Origin: Rhodospirillales bacterium
GTDB taxonomy: Bacteria > Pseudomonadota > Alphaproteobacteria > Reyranellales > Reyranellaceae
Assembly (NCBI GenBank): GCA_009377525.1
Contig: WHTW01000038.1
Location: 1-55,339, forward strand
Reading direction: 5' to 3'
Length of the DNA stretch: 55,339 bases
Positions 48,024-55,339 of this stretch are shown here, one piece after another. Position numbers and translations under genes: made by a program. The notes below the pieces were generated by a model. The model was not told where the DNA came from. It saw only the letters and a program-made list of their open reading frames with translations, and did no database searches. Within the stretch, counting starts at the first letter, position 1. Each line of letters starts with the position of its first letter.

Positions 48024-48947
48024 TCACAAGCGCCGCTCGCTGCGCGGATCGAGCGCGTCCTGCAGCCCATCACCCAGGAAATTGAAGGCGATGACGGTGA
48101 CGAAGATCAGCAGGCCGGGCAGCAGCGCCAGGACCGGCGCCTGCTGCAGCAACTCCTGCGCGCCCGTCAGCATGTTGCCCCAGCTCGCGGCCGGCGGCTG
48201 CGTGCCCAGCCCGAGGAAGGAGAGCGTCGATTCGAGCAGGACGAGCCCGCCGATCGACAGCGTGGTGGCGACGACCAGCGAGCCCGCGGCGTTGGGCAGG
48301 ATGTGGCGGAACATGATGCGCTCGGGCCGCGCGCCCAGCGCCTTGGCGGCGCGGGTGAAGTCGCGGGCCTTGAGCGACAAGGTCTCGGCACGCACCAGGC
48401 GCGCCACGGTCGTCCAGCCGGTCAGCGACACGATGAAGACGATGCGATAGAGCGAGAAGGTCTCGGACTGGGCGATCTCGACCGGCACGCCGATCTTGCG
48501 CGGGTCGACGGCGGCCAGAACGATCAGCAGCGGCAGCATGGGCAGCGCGATCACGCCGTCGGTGACGCGCATCAGAACGGCGTCGAGTCGGCCGCCGAGA
48601 TAGCCCGCCACGACTCCGATCAGGGCGCCAATGATTGCCGATAGCAGAGCGCCCGAGATGCCGACCAGCAGCGACACGCGCCCGCCGTCGAGCAGGCGCT
48701 GGAAGAGATCGCGGCCGAGATCGTCGGTGCCCAGCCAATGCTCGGCCGACGGCGGCTCGAAGCGGCGGAAGAGGTCGGTCGTCGTGGGGTCGATGCCGCG
48801 CCAGTCGGCGATCCAGGGGGCGGCCAGCGACAGCACGAGCAGGATCACAAGGAAGATCAGAGATGCCAGCGCCAGGCGGTGGCGCATCAGGCGGGTCCAC
48901 ACCAGCCATCCCGGACTGGCCGACGGGCGGGTGGCGATGTCGCTCAT
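48024..48947 (-). CDS. Peptide ABC transporter permease, DppC/OppC type
   Basis: A 307-residue inner-membrane subunit. The opening helix (LALASLIFLVILLVLSLAAPWIAD) is followed by HWLGTDDLGRDLFQRLLDGGRVSLLVG, the DppC/OppC block. The coupling loop KARDFTRAAKALGARPERIMFRHILPN is followed by LESTLSFLGLGTQPPAASWGNML and LLPGLLIFVTVIAFNFLGDGLQDALDPR at the end. It starts inside the last codons of the upstream permease (4-base overlap). It is convergent with the quinone oxidoreductase gene, only 6 bases away. No ATPase gene follows. Confidence 0.95.
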   Translation of the reverse strand: MSDIATRPSASPGWLVWTRLMRHRLALASLIFLVILLVLSLAAPWIADWRGIDPTTTDLFRRFEPPSAEHWLGTDDLGRDLFQRLLDGGRVSLLVGISGALLSAIIGALIGVVAGYLGGRLDAVLMRVTDGVIALPMLPLLIVLAAVDPRKIGVPVEIAQSETFSLYRIVFIVSLTGWTTVARLVRAETLSLKARDFTRAAKALGARPERIMFRHILPNAAGSLVVATTLSIGGLVLLESTLSFLGLGTQPPAASWGNMLTGAQELLQQAPVLALLPGLLIFVTVIAFNFLGDGLQDALDPRSERRL

Positions 48948-49921
48948 GCGCTTTGCTCGATCGACACACGCGGGTCGACCCAGGCATAGGCGAGGTCGGC
49001 CAGAAGGTTGCCCAGAATGGTGGCAAGCGTGGCGATCAGCAGGCCGACGAGAGCGAGGTTGTAGTCGTTCTCCAGGATGGCCTGGTAGATCGCCTTGCCC
49101 ATGCCCGGCCAGGCGAACATGGTCTCGGTGATCAGCGCGCCGGAGAACAGCCCGCCGAAGGAGAGCGCCAGGATGGTGAGCACCGGCGCCAGCGCATTGC
49201 CGAAGGCATGGCCCCAGCGCACGCGGCCCTCGGGCAGGCCCTTGGCGCGCGCGGTGCGGATATAGTCCTGGCGCAGTGCCTCGATCATGGCGCCGCGCAT
49301 GAACCGGGTGTAGCCGCCGACCTGCACGAGGACGAGCGTGGTCACCGGCAGGACGAGATAGCGCAGCCGGTCGCCCAGGGCGGCAAACCAGGATGTGTCC
49401 GGCCGGATGTCGGCCTGGCCGCCGGCCGGCAGCCAGCCGAGCTTGACGGCGAACAGCGTGATCAGCAGCAGGGCGAGCCAGAAGGGCGGGGTGGAGATGC
49501 CGCCGAAGCATAAGAAGTTGATCAGGTAGTCGACGCGGCTGCGCGGCCGCGACGCCGCCCAGATGCCGAGCGGCAGCGCGATGGCGACGGCGATGACGAA
49601 GGCGAGGCCGGCCAGGACGAAGGTGTTGATGAGGCGCGGCCACAGCACGGCGAGCACCGGCTGGCTGTAGGAGCGCGAGTAGCCGAAATTGCCCTGCAGC
49701 GCCTGCCAGGCCCAGGCCGCGTAGCGCTCGAGCAGGGGCTTGTCGAGGCCGTACACGGCGCGCAGGCGGGCGGCGTCCTCGCTTCGCATGTTGGGATCGC
49801 CCGCGATCATCATGTCGATGGGATCGCCCGGCATCAGGCCGATCAGCAGGTAGACCACGAAGCTCATCAGCGCGAGCGTGACTGCGGTCTGGACGGCCCG
49901 GCTGGCGAGGTAACGGCTCAT
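48944..49921 (-). CDS. Peptide ABC transporter permease, DppB/OppB type
   Basis: A 325-residue subunit. It begins MSRYLASRAVQTAVTLALMSFVVYLLIGLMPGDPID and continues YAAWAWQALQGNFGYSRSYSQPV, the OppB hallmark. The coupling loop reads EALRQDYIRTARAKGLPEGRVRWGHAF, and GALITETMFAWPGMGKAIYQAILENDYNLALV is the conserved C-terminal block. It overlaps the next permease gene by 4 bases. Palindromic repeat A copy 6 sits in front of the start. Confidence 0.95.
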   Translation of the reverse strand: MSRYLASRAVQTAVTLALMSFVVYLLIGLMPGDPIDMMIAGDPNMRSEDAARLRAVYGLDKPLLERYAAWAWQALQGNFGYSRSYSQPVLAVLWPRLINTFVLAGLAFVIAVAIALPLGIWAASRPRSRVDYLINFLCFGGISTPPFWLALLLITLFAVKLGWLPAGGQADIRPDTSWFAALGDRLRYLVLPVTTLVLVQVGGYTRFMRGAMIEALRQDYIRTARAKGLPEGRVRWGHAFGNALAPVLTILALSFGGLFSGALITETMFAWPGMGKAIYQAILENDYNLALVGLLIATLATILGNLLADLAYAWVDPRVSIEQSA

Positions 49922-49928
49922 GTCATGG

Positions 49929-49985
49929 GGACCGCGGGCCTCCGGCCCGCATCATGATCATGAGCGGGCGGGACGCCCGCGGTCC
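49929..49985. repeat. Palindromic repeat A, copy 6
   Basis: Two hairpins back to back: GCGGGCC-TCC-GGCCCGC and GCGGGCG-GGA-CGCCCGC around an ATCATGATCATGA centre, with GGACC/GGTCC outer ends and a GGAAGAC tail. The innermost stem pair differs between the hairpins (C-G versus G-C) while both stay paired. It lies inside the minus-strand transport operon, between the acetyltransferase and permease genes. Confidence 0.88.
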
Positions 49986-49997
49986 GGAAGACGATGA

Positions 49998-50576
49998 TCA
50001 TGAGTTCAGACGCTTCTCCAATCCCGCCTTCACCGCGGGCCAGTCAGAGTCGACGATCGAGAAGAAGACCGAATCGCGGACATGGCCGTCGGGCATGATC
50101 ATGTGCTTGCGGAAGATGCCTTCCTGGGTGGCGCCGAGCTTCAGGATGGCGGCACGGCTGCGGGCGTTGCGCGCATCGGTCTTGTATTCGACGCGGTGGA
50201 ACTTCAGCGTCTCGAAGGCGTGACGCATCAGCAGCAGCTTGCACTCGGGATTGACGGTGCCGCCCCAGGCCGAGGGCGTGTACCAGGTCGAGCCGATTTC
50301 CAGCCGCCTGTGCGGCTCCTCGATATTGAGATAGCGCGTCATGCCGACATGGCGGTTCTCGGCCTTCAGGAACACCGCGAAGGCGATCTCGTGCACGCCG
50401 TCGCTGCGCTTGAACGCGTTGTCGAAGTAGGGATCGTAGTTCGGCCCGTAGGCATTGCCGGTGACGGTGAAGATCTCCGGATACTGCGCCGCCGGCCGGA
50501 TCGCCTCGCGATGACGCTCTTCCAGCGGTTCCAATCGCACGAAGCGGCCGTCGAGCACGGGCTTGGCGATCGCCAC
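49998..50576 (-). CDS. GNAT-family acetyltransferase (RimJ/RimL type)
   Basis: A 192-residue cytosolic acetyltransferase, starting at GTG 50576 just 2 bases after the stop of the binding-protein gene. LDGRFVRLEPLEERHREAI is the RimJ/L-like opening. AFAVFLKAENRHVGMTRYLNI and RLEIGSTWYTPSAWGGTVNPECKLLLMRHAFE contain the usual acetyl-CoA region in this subfamily. FHRVEYKTDARNARSRAAILKLGATQEGIFRKHMI (two segments) is the conserved end. It acetylates an unknown amine. Its location inside a peptide-transport operon is unusual. Confidence 0.92.
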   Translation of the reverse strand: MAIAKPVLDGRFVRLEPLEERHREAIRPAAQYPEIFTVTGNAYGPNYDPYFDNAFKRSDGVHEIAFAVFLKAENRHVGMTRYLNIEEPHRRLEIGSTWYTPSAWGGTVNPECKLLLMRHAFETLKFHRVEYKTDARNARSRAAILKLGATQEGIFRKHMIMPDGHVRDSVFFSIVDSDWPAVKAGLEKRLNS

Positions 50577-50578
50577 TC

Positions 50579-52240
50579 CTAGTTCTCCCAACGCCACTGC
50601 TCGATCCACAGGGTCGAGCTGTTGAGATGGCCGGTCGGCACGACCCCCTTGAGCTGCTTGGGGATGACGAAGGGATCGACGCGGAAGAACAGCGGCAGCA
50701 CCGGCAGGTCCTCGGCGTGGATGCGCTGGATGTCGGCAAACAGCGCGCGGCGCTTCTCGAAATTGAGCTCGCGTTCGGCGCCGTCGAGGGCGGCGTCCAT
50801 GGCGGGGTTGCGGTAGCCCGGATAGTTCTGGCCGCTCCAGGCATTCTGGGCCGTGGGGATCTCGGTGGAATACAGAAGCGAGCGCGGCACGCCCTCGGGG
50901 CTCTGCACCCAGGCATACATGGCAAGGGCGGGGAACTGGCGGCGGTTCAGCCCTTCGGAGAAGACGCGCGGCGGCTCGGCCTTGATGCGCAGGTCGATGC
51001 CGACCTGGCGGAGCTGGCTCTGGATCACCTGCGTCACCAGCTCGCGCACGCGGTTGCCGGCGGTGGTGGTGATCTCGAGCGACAGGCGCTCGCCCTTGGC
51101 GTTGTGGCGCACGCCGTTCCTGATGTCGGAGAAGCCGGCTTCGTCCAGGAGCTTGCGCGCCGCAGCCGGGTCGTAGGGGTAGTGTCTGGTGTTGGGGCTG
51201 AACATCGGATCGAGCGGGCTTATAGGCCCATCGGCGATCGGGTTCTTGCCGTCGAACAGCTTCTCTGAGATGGCCTTGCGGTCGATCGCCGTCAGGATCG
51301 CCTGGCGCACGCGGCGGTCTTGCAAGAGCTTGTTGTCGAGCATGACGTCGATGTGCTCGTAGATCAGCGCCGGCTTGTAGATGAAGTTGTACTTGTCCTT
51401 GTGGCGCTTCTCGAAGGCCAGCACCTGGTCGAGCGACAGGCCGAGCTCGCCCAGCACGTAGTCGACATTGCCCGAGAGCAGGTTGGCCTCGAGCGCCGCG
51501 GTGTTCTCGATGATCTTGACGACGATGCGCTTGAAATAGGGCTTCTCGCCCGTCCAGGTCGGGTTCCGCTCCAGCACGATACGACTGCCCGGCACGATCT
51601 CGACGATGCGGAAGGGGCCGAAGAACAGGCCGGGGTTGGTCGAGTTGGTGTCGAACGCGGTCTTGTTGCGATACTCGGCGGGATTGGCCTCGAAGATCGG
51701 CTTCTCGATGTGCGCCGGCAGCAGGCTCAGCCCCATGCGGTTGTAGTCGAAGGTGACGCGGTCGATCGTCATGGTGAAGCGGCGATCGTCCTTGGCGTCG
51801 AACTTGATGACCCGGCGAAAAAATTCCGACGAGGCCACGCCTGACAAGGGATGACGGCCGACCTCCAGGGTGAAGGCGACATCCTTGGCGGTGACCGGGG
51901 TCCCGTCGCCCCATTTCAGGTCGCGCAGTTCGAGGTCGACCTCCATGCCCTTCTTGCCGCCCCCCTTTCCGTCATCTGGCAGATCGATTACGCGAGCCTT
52001 GCCGTTCTCGATGGTCGGCACCTCGGTGCACGCCAGGCAGACCAGCTTCCAGTCGGCGTTCCAGGCCGTCAGCGGCCGCGAGGTCATGTTGCTGATCAGC
52101 GACTTGGCCAGCATCGAGCTGATCAACGGGTTCCAGGTGCCGGGCGACTGGGTCATGCCGATCACCAGCTCGTCCTTGGCGCGGGCAGGGGCGGCGAGCG
52201 CTGAGAGCGCGAGGAGCACAAAAAGAATGCGGCGGATCAT
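50579..52240 (-). CDS. Peptide ABC transporter substrate-binding protein (family 5)
   Basis: A 553-residue periplasmic receptor. ATG 52240 starts the signal peptide IRRILFVLLALSALAAPARA; the longer frame upstream reads through a repeat. GMTQSPGTWNPLISSMLAKSL, LRDLKWGDGTPVTAKDVAFTLEVG (family signature), GPFRIVEIVPGSRIVLERNP and the hinge block VRQAILTAIDRKAISEKLF follow. The closing DLPVLPLFFRVDPFVIPKQLKG and EQWRW are typical. It is first in a minus-strand operon with an acetyltransferase and two permeases but no ATPases. Confidence 0.94.
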   Translation of the reverse strand: MIRRILFVLLALSALAAPARAKDELVIGMTQSPGTWNPLISSMLAKSLISNMTSRPLTAWNADWKLVCLACTEVPTIENGKARVIDLPDDGKGGGKKGMEVDLELRDLKWGDGTPVTAKDVAFTLEVGRHPLSGVASSEFFRRVIKFDAKDDRRFTMTIDRVTFDYNRMGLSLLPAHIEKPIFEANPAEYRNKTAFDTNSTNPGLFFGPFRIVEIVPGSRIVLERNPTWTGEKPYFKRIVVKIIENTAALEANLLSGNVDYVLGELGLSLDQVLAFEKRHKDKYNFIYKPALIYEHIDVMLDNKLLQDRRVRQAILTAIDRKAISEKLFDGKNPIADGPISPLDPMFSPNTRHYPYDPAAARKLLDEAGFSDIRNGVRHNAKGERLSLEITTTAGNRVRELVTQVIQSQLRQVGIDLRIKAEPPRVFSEGLNRRQFPALAMYAWVQSPEGVPRSLLYSTEIPTAQNAWSGQNYPGYRNPAMDAALDGAERELNFEKRRALFADIQRIHAEDLPVLPLFFRVDPFVIPKQLKGVVPTGHLNSSTLWIEQWRWEN

Positions 52241-52280
52241 GTCCGCCGCACCGTCGCATTCGCTGATGCGGGAGGCAACC

Positions 52281-52350
52281 TCATCGGAGCGCGGACCTCC
52301 AGGTCCGCTCAAGAATCATGATGCGGACCTGGAGGTCCGCGCTGCGATGA
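52281..52350. repeat. Palindromic repeat A, copy 7
   Basis: Hairpins GCGGACCT-CC-AGGTCCGC and GCGGACCT-GG-AGGTCCGC lie within outer arms TCATCG...CGATGA. It fills the space between the binding-protein start and the pyrE stop, touching the pyrE stop codon. The stems differ from copies 3, 4 and 6 yet keep full pairing. Confidence 0.85.
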
Positions 52351-53133
52351 CTACCGCCCCAGCATCGGCCGCGGCGCCGGTGGACGGCCGCCGTGGTTGG
52401 CCGACCATTGCTCGGGCGCCTCGAGGAAGGCGCGCGTCTCGGTGAGGCCCTTCTCGTCGAAGTACTTGTACTTCGAGGCCGCCTCCAGCGCGTCCCACCA
52501 GGTGGCGAGCGCATGCAGCTTGACGCCGCCCGCCGCCAGCATCTCGATGCTTTGCGGGAAGATGCCGTAGTGGAAGATCACGAAGCAGTCGGTGACGCGG
52601 GCCTCGGCCTTCTTCAGCGCCTCGATGAAGACCAGCTTGCTGCCGCCGTCGGTGGCGAGATCCTCGACCAGCAGCACGCGCTTGCCGGGCTTGAGGTCGC
52701 CTTCGATCTGGGCCATGCGGCCGAAGCCCTTGGGCTGCTTGCGCACGTAGATCATCGGCTTCTTGGCCAGCGCCGCCAGGAAGGCCGCGAACGGGATGCC
52801 GGCGGTTTCGCCGCCTGCCACCACGTCGATCTTGCTCCAGCCGATGTCGCGATCGATCGCCTTGAGCGCATGGCTCATGATCTTGGCGCGTGCCTCGGGA
52901 TAGGAGATCAGCTTGCGGCAGTCGATGTAGACCGGGCTCGCCCGCCCCGAGGTGAAGATGTACGGGTTCTCGGGCCGGCAGTGGATGGCCTCGATCTCGA
53001 GCAGCAGGCGCGCGGTGTCCCGCGCTTCGGCCGTGCCGCTGGCCCGCCCCGAAATTGCCTTGCCGTTCAACTTGTTGGCCGGCTTGTGCAGAGGTTCAGC
53101 GGCCGGCGCCTTGGCCTTCTTCTTCGTCGCCAT
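52351..53133 (-). CDS. pyrE: Orotate phosphoribosyltransferase
   Basis: A 260-residue enzyme of pyrimidine synthesis that makes orotidine 5'-phosphate from orotate and PRPP. The substrate segment FTSGRASPVYIDCRKLISYP is followed by DVVAGGETAGIPFAAFLAA, MIYVRKQPKGFG (catalytic loop) and the PRPP motif VLLVEDLATDGGSK. The last 50 residues (LEAASKYKYFDEKGLTETRAFLEAPEQW) are usual for the alphaproteobacterial form. The first 30 residues (KKKAKAPAAEPLHKPANK) are a basic, alanine-rich extension not found in the 213-residue E. coli enzyme. Confidence 0.96.
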   Translation of the reverse strand: MATKKKAKAPAAEPLHKPANKLNGKAISGRASGTAEARDTARLLLEIEAIHCRPENPYIFTSGRASPVYIDCRKLISYPEARAKIMSHALKAIDRDIGWSKIDVVAGGETAGIPFAAFLAALAKKPMIYVRKQPKGFGRMAQIEGDLKPGKRVLLVEDLATDGGSKLVFIEALKKAEARVTDCFVIFHYGIFPQSIEMLAAGGVKLHALATWWDALEAASKYKYFDEKGLTETRAFLEAPEQWSANHGGRPPAPRPMLGR

Positions 53134-53246
53134 TGGCTGCCTTTCCCCCGATCGGCTTGCGACAAAATGACGGTCGTGTGTTTAGCGTCCATCCACAGGA
53201 CCGGCAAGGGCGACGGTGCCTCCGGGCTGCCGCACGATGACAGAAA

Positions 53247-53662
53247 TTAGTCAGTCTCTTTATGAGACTTACTGGAAGGCAGGCGCCAGCCGCGGTAGAG
53301 CGACATCAGCCGCAGGAAGAGAGAGAGTCCTGCCCCGAAGACCATGACCGGAATGGACGGCAGGCCCGGCGTGAAGCCCGGCGCGATCGAGCCGGCGCCG
53401 GCGCCACGAACGGGGTGAGCCCGAAGGCCAGCGCCTTCGCGGTGCCGGTTACCGCGAGCAGGCAGAGGCCGGCGGCGTCGAAGAGCTGCACCGGCATCTT
53501 CAACCGGGCGATTTGTGCGGAGGCAAAAGAAGCCAACCAGCCCGGCGGCGATGGTGACGGCGAAGTAGCGCCAGTGCGCGATCGCGGCCGGCGGCACGGC
53601 GCCGATCAAGAGGTCGCGGGAGACACGAGCGTGGCGCCGAGATCCAGCGCATCGAACAGCAT
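53247..53662 (-). pseudogene. Decayed UPF0126/TRIC-type membrane channel gene
   Basis: Starting at ATG 53662 one reads MLFDALDLGAT, then VSRDLLIGAVPPAAIAHWRYFAVTIAAG. In another frame LFDAAGLCLLAVTGTAKALAFGLTPFVA follows, and in a third PSIPVMVFGAGLSLFLRLMSLYRGWRLP to the stop at 53247. These are the conserved parts of a UPF0126 protein in an order broken by frameshifts. Only about 138 codons remain of a usual 205-220, so deletions have occurred, for example after the GxGGG-type loop. Confidence 0.78.
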
Positions 53663-53692
53663 GACCGCCAGACTGCACCGATTGCACCCAGA

Positions 53693-53715
53693 GCGCTTTC
53701 CGATCAGGAAAGCGC
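53693..53715. repeat. 9-bp perfect hairpin
   Basis: GCGCTTTCC-GATCA-GGAAAGCGC between the UPF0126 scar and the DUF1345 gene. Together with the palindrome 25 bases further on it forms the only structured part of the leader of the DUF1345 gene. Confidence 0.55.
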
Positions 53716-53740
53716 GCATTGGAACTTCTGGCATCGCAGG

Positions 53741-53780
53741 GCACATTCCGTCCGGCTGAGTCCGGCCAGACAGAATGTGC
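53741..53780. repeat. Palindromic repeat D, copy 2
   Basis: GCACATTCCGTCCGGC and GCCAGACAGAATGTGC pair with two mismatches around an 8-base loop. The arm is close to that of the perfect hairpin at 15115-15158 (GCACAATCCGTCCGG), so this is a second copy of a dispersed palindrome. It is about 40 bases ahead of the DUF1345 start. Confidence 0.65.
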
Positions 53781-53820
53781 TTTGCGTCCCGAAATGGCAG
53801 AGTGCGGCGAGGGAGACGAT

Positions 53821-54492
53821 ATGGCCACGGGGACGTACCGCGACGGGCGGATCTTTCGCTTCATCATCGGCCGCAAGCGGCTGCTGGCGTCGACGCTCGC
53901 AGGCCTGATCCTGCTGGCGCTGCTGCCCGACGACTTCCGGCCGTCGACGCGCTTCATCCTGGCCTGGGATCTGACGGCGCTGCTCTACATCGCCCTGATC
54001 ATGTGGATGATCCGCTGCTCGACGGTCGAGGACTGTCACGACCATGCCGCGCTCAACGACGAGGGCGACTGGGTGATCCTGCTGCTGGTGATCGCGGGCG
54101 TGGCGGCCAGCTTCATCTGCATCGCCGTCGAATTGCCGATGCTGCAGTCGCCGCGGCATTCGCTGCAGCTCGGCATCTTCGTCACTGGCCTGACCGTGAT
54201 CCTGTCATGGACCTTCGCCCACACCGTCTTCACGCTGCACTACGCCAACGTCTACGACCGGCCCGACGCCGACGGCCCGGGCGGGCTGCACTTCCCCGGC
54301 CATCGCGAGCCTGACTATCGCGACTTCCTCCACTATTCCTTCGTCATCGGCTGCGCGTCGCAGACCGGCGACGTCGCCACCGTCTCGCGCGCCATGCGCC
54401 ACATGACGATGGTGCACGGCATCGTTTCCTTTGCCTTCAACACGGCGATCCTCGCGCTGACCATCAATGTCGGCGCAAGCCTGCTGTCCTGA
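53821..54492 (+). CDS. DUF1345 family membrane protein
   Basis: A 223-residue inner-membrane protein with five hydrophobic helices: LLASTLAGLILLALLPDDF, FILAWDLTALLYIALIMWMI, WVILLLVIAGVAASFICIAVEL, LGIFVTGLTVILSWTFAHTVFTLHYA and GIVSFAFNTAILALTINVGASLL. The conserved DUF1345 segment is FHY/LHYANVYDRPDADGPGGLHFPG followed by EPDYRDFLHYSFVIG and ASQTGDVATVSRAMRHM. The function of the family is unknown. ATG 53821 is chosen after GGGAGACGAT; the longer frame would translate a palindromic repeat. The TspO gene follows after 2 bases. Confidence 0.92.
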   Translation: MATGTYRDGRIFRFIIGRKRLLASTLAGLILLALLPDDFRPSTRFILAWDLTALLYIALIMWMIRCSTVEDCHDHAALNDEGDWVILLLVIAGVAASFICIAVELPMLQSPRHSLQLGIFVTGLTVILSWTFAHTVFTLHYANVYDRPDADGPGGLHFPGHREPDYRDFLHYSFVIGCASQTGDVATVSRAMRHMTMVHGIVSFAFNTAILALTINVGASLLS

Positions 54493-54494
54493 TC

Positions 54495-54986
54495 ATGCCG
54501 CGCAACCGCCTGGTCGACCTGATCGCGCTGGCGTTCTTCGTGGCGCTCTGCCTCGGCATCGGTGCGCTCGGCGCGTCGGTCGTGGCGACCAGCGTCGACA
54601 CCTGGTACGCCGATCTCGCCAAGCCGTCCTTCACGCCGCCCGACCGCGTGTTCGGCCCGGTCTGGACGGTGCTCTATGTGCTGATGGCCGTCGCCGCCTG
54701 GCGCGTGTGGCGCGCCGCCGATCGCGACACCAGGCGCGGGCCGCTGACGCTGTTTGCCCTGCAGCTTGCGCTCACGCTTGGCTGGACCGTGGTGTTCTTC
54801 GGCCTGCAGAAGATCGGCGCCGCGGTGGCGACCATCGTCGTGCTGGATGTCGGCGTGGTGGTGACCACGCTCGCCTTCCGGCCCATCGACCGCTGGGCGG
54901 GGCTGCTGATGGTGCCGTATCTCGGCTGGGTGGCCTTCGCCACCGTGCTCAACATCGCGATCTGGCGTCTCAATCCGACGGCGTGA
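54495..54986 (+). CDS. tspO: TspO/MBR family tryptophan-rich sensory protein
   Basis: A 163-residue membrane protein with five helices. The family block is WYADLAKPSFTPPDRVFGPVWTVLYVLMAVAAWRVWR, with the proline-rich loop before helix 2; LTLGWTVVFFGLQKIGAAV and WAGLLMVPYLGWVAFATVLNIAIWRLN follow. It can bind porphyrins and related ligands, and in alphaproteobacteria it affects tetrapyrrole-dependent gene control. The start is 2 bases after the DUF1345 stop, so both are in one operon. Confidence 0.94.
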   Translation: MPRNRLVDLIALAFFVALCLGIGALGASVVATSVDTWYADLAKPSFTPPDRVFGPVWTVLYVLMAVAAWRVWRAADRDTRRGPLTLFALQLALTLGWTVVFFGLQKIGAAVATIVVLDVGVVVTTLAFRPIDRWAGLLMVPYLGWVAFATVLNIAIWRLNPTA

Positions 54987-55050
54987 TTTGTTGTTGGGGG
55001 CGCGTCACAGAGGACGGAGCAATCTCCGCCGTAGTGGCGCGTCTTCGTCT

Positions 55051-55070
55051 TCCGGAGCGCGGGCCTCTGG
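55051..55070. repeat. Half of palindromic repeat A
   Basis: TCCGGAGCGCGGGCCTCTGG repeats the left arm of copy 2 (GGAGCGCGGGCCTCCGG) but no partner arm follows. It lies in the 207-base interval between the TspO stop and the insertion-sequence end, which has no other recognisable feature. Confidence 0.5.
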
Positions 55071-55193
55071 TTTTGACGGTTGGCTGCTGCTCGCGCCGGG
55101 GTGCATGCACTGCCGTCGCCTCGCTCGTGAATTTCTGCATTTTTGGCCAATTTCCGGCAGGCCGGCCGATGCCCGCCAAGGCATTGAAACCAC

Positions 55194-55339
55194 TGTACCG
55201 GCCCCCAAAAGTGAGACAGGAAAATGCGGGCAGTTTCTCGTAGAGAGGAACTGCATGACAAAGACGTATCGATATTTATCTGAGGCGCAGAAGCGCGCGG
55301 CGGTGGCTCGTGTCGCGGCCGGGGAGGCTGTTTCGACGG
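55194..55339 (+). mobile_element. Left end of an insertion sequence (cut by the window end)
   Basis: TGTACCGGCCCCCAAAAG followed by TGAGACAGG looks like an IS terminal inverted repeat (TG start, CCCCCAAAAGTGAGAC type). A transposase gene begins 61 bases inside. The right end is outside the window, so the assignment cannot be confirmed by the matching repeat or a target duplication. Confidence 0.5.
55255..55339 (+). CDS. Transposase or IS-encoded HTH protein (N-terminal part)
   Basis: 28 codons are visible: MTKTYRYLSEAQKRAAVARV and AAGEAVST. The pattern resembles the HTH_Tnp_1-type opening of IS3-family or related OrfA proteins (K-R-x-x-x-V-x-R-V-x-x-G-E). The ATG follows AGAGAGGAA. The rest of the gene lies outside the window. 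Confidence 0.6.
   Translation, partial: MTKTYRYLSEAQKRAAVARVAAGEAVST

Noticed and set aside
52281..52350. Simple terminator for pyrE or the transport operon
   Set aside because: No T-tract on either strand and the element belongs to a dispersed family with copies inside operons; termination may be a side effect but is not its defining role.

Overview
The window is high-GC DNA with dense, often overlapping genes. It looks like a chromosomal segment of an alphaproteobacterium. Pointers are a 5-aminolevulinate synthase of about 406 residues (Shemin pathway), a FecI/FecR/TonB-receptor cassette, a class II DAHP synthase, several ABC-type solute-binding proteins, TauD-type dioxygenases, and an extended Shine-Dalgarno that matches the alphaproteobacterial 16S 3' tail. 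Genus cannot be fixed from sequence reading alone. There is no rRNA, no intact tRNA and no CRISPR array.

Layout. 1-5.9 kb: end of a branched-chain amino acid type binding protein, an EF-hand protein, glutathione reductase, class II DAHP synthase and nicotinate phosphoribosyltransferase. 5.9-13.8 kb: a glutathione S-transferase, then an iron-uptake cassette (ECF sigma factor, FecR, TonB receptor) with a Fur-like palindrome and two matching promoter motifs, an MFS transporter and hemA. 14-23.1 kb: a ferritin-like protein with a small cytochrome c, an aminotransferase, and a complete dipeptide/oligopeptide ABC operon (binding protein, two permeases, two ATPases). 23.2-31.1 kb: small secreted proteins, an orphan sugar-type binding protein, a lytic transglycosylase, two hydrolases, an M20 amidohydrolase and a DUF6671-like protein.

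31.1-36.5 kb is an eroded accessory stretch. It holds a tRNA-like fragment, an unrecognised gene, an IS3 transposase scar, an orphan response regulator, and remnants of a desuccinylase and an IclR regulator whose intact relatives lie a few kb downstream. An ArsR/SRPBCC/DUF1801 cluster and a dioxygenase sit here too. It also contains a previously unmarked 27-codon gene (36248-36331, minus) with a near-perfect Shine-Dalgarno and its own terminator. 36.5-40.9 kb: aldolase, IclR regulator, GFA protein, desuccinylase and a second dioxygenase. 40.9-42.8 kb is a complete group II intron inserted at the edge of a palindromic repeat. 42.8-48 kb is damaged again: truncated LysR, PstS-like scar, Na/Pi symporter, frameshifted PstS, and a quinone oxidoreductase fused to a gene scar. 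48-53.1 kb (minus) is a peptide-transporter operon without ATPases plus pyrE. The right end has a decayed UPF0126 gene, DUF1345 and TspO proteins, and the left end of an insertion sequence.

The strongest cross-window signal is a set of palindromic intergenic repeats. At least seven loci carry back-to-back hairpins whose stem sequences differ between loci but stay perfectly paired, with loops TCC or GGA. One is a perfect 64-bp palindrome (20937-21000). Other dispersed palindrome families (around 781/3073, 929/18829 and 15115/53741) occur in pairs.
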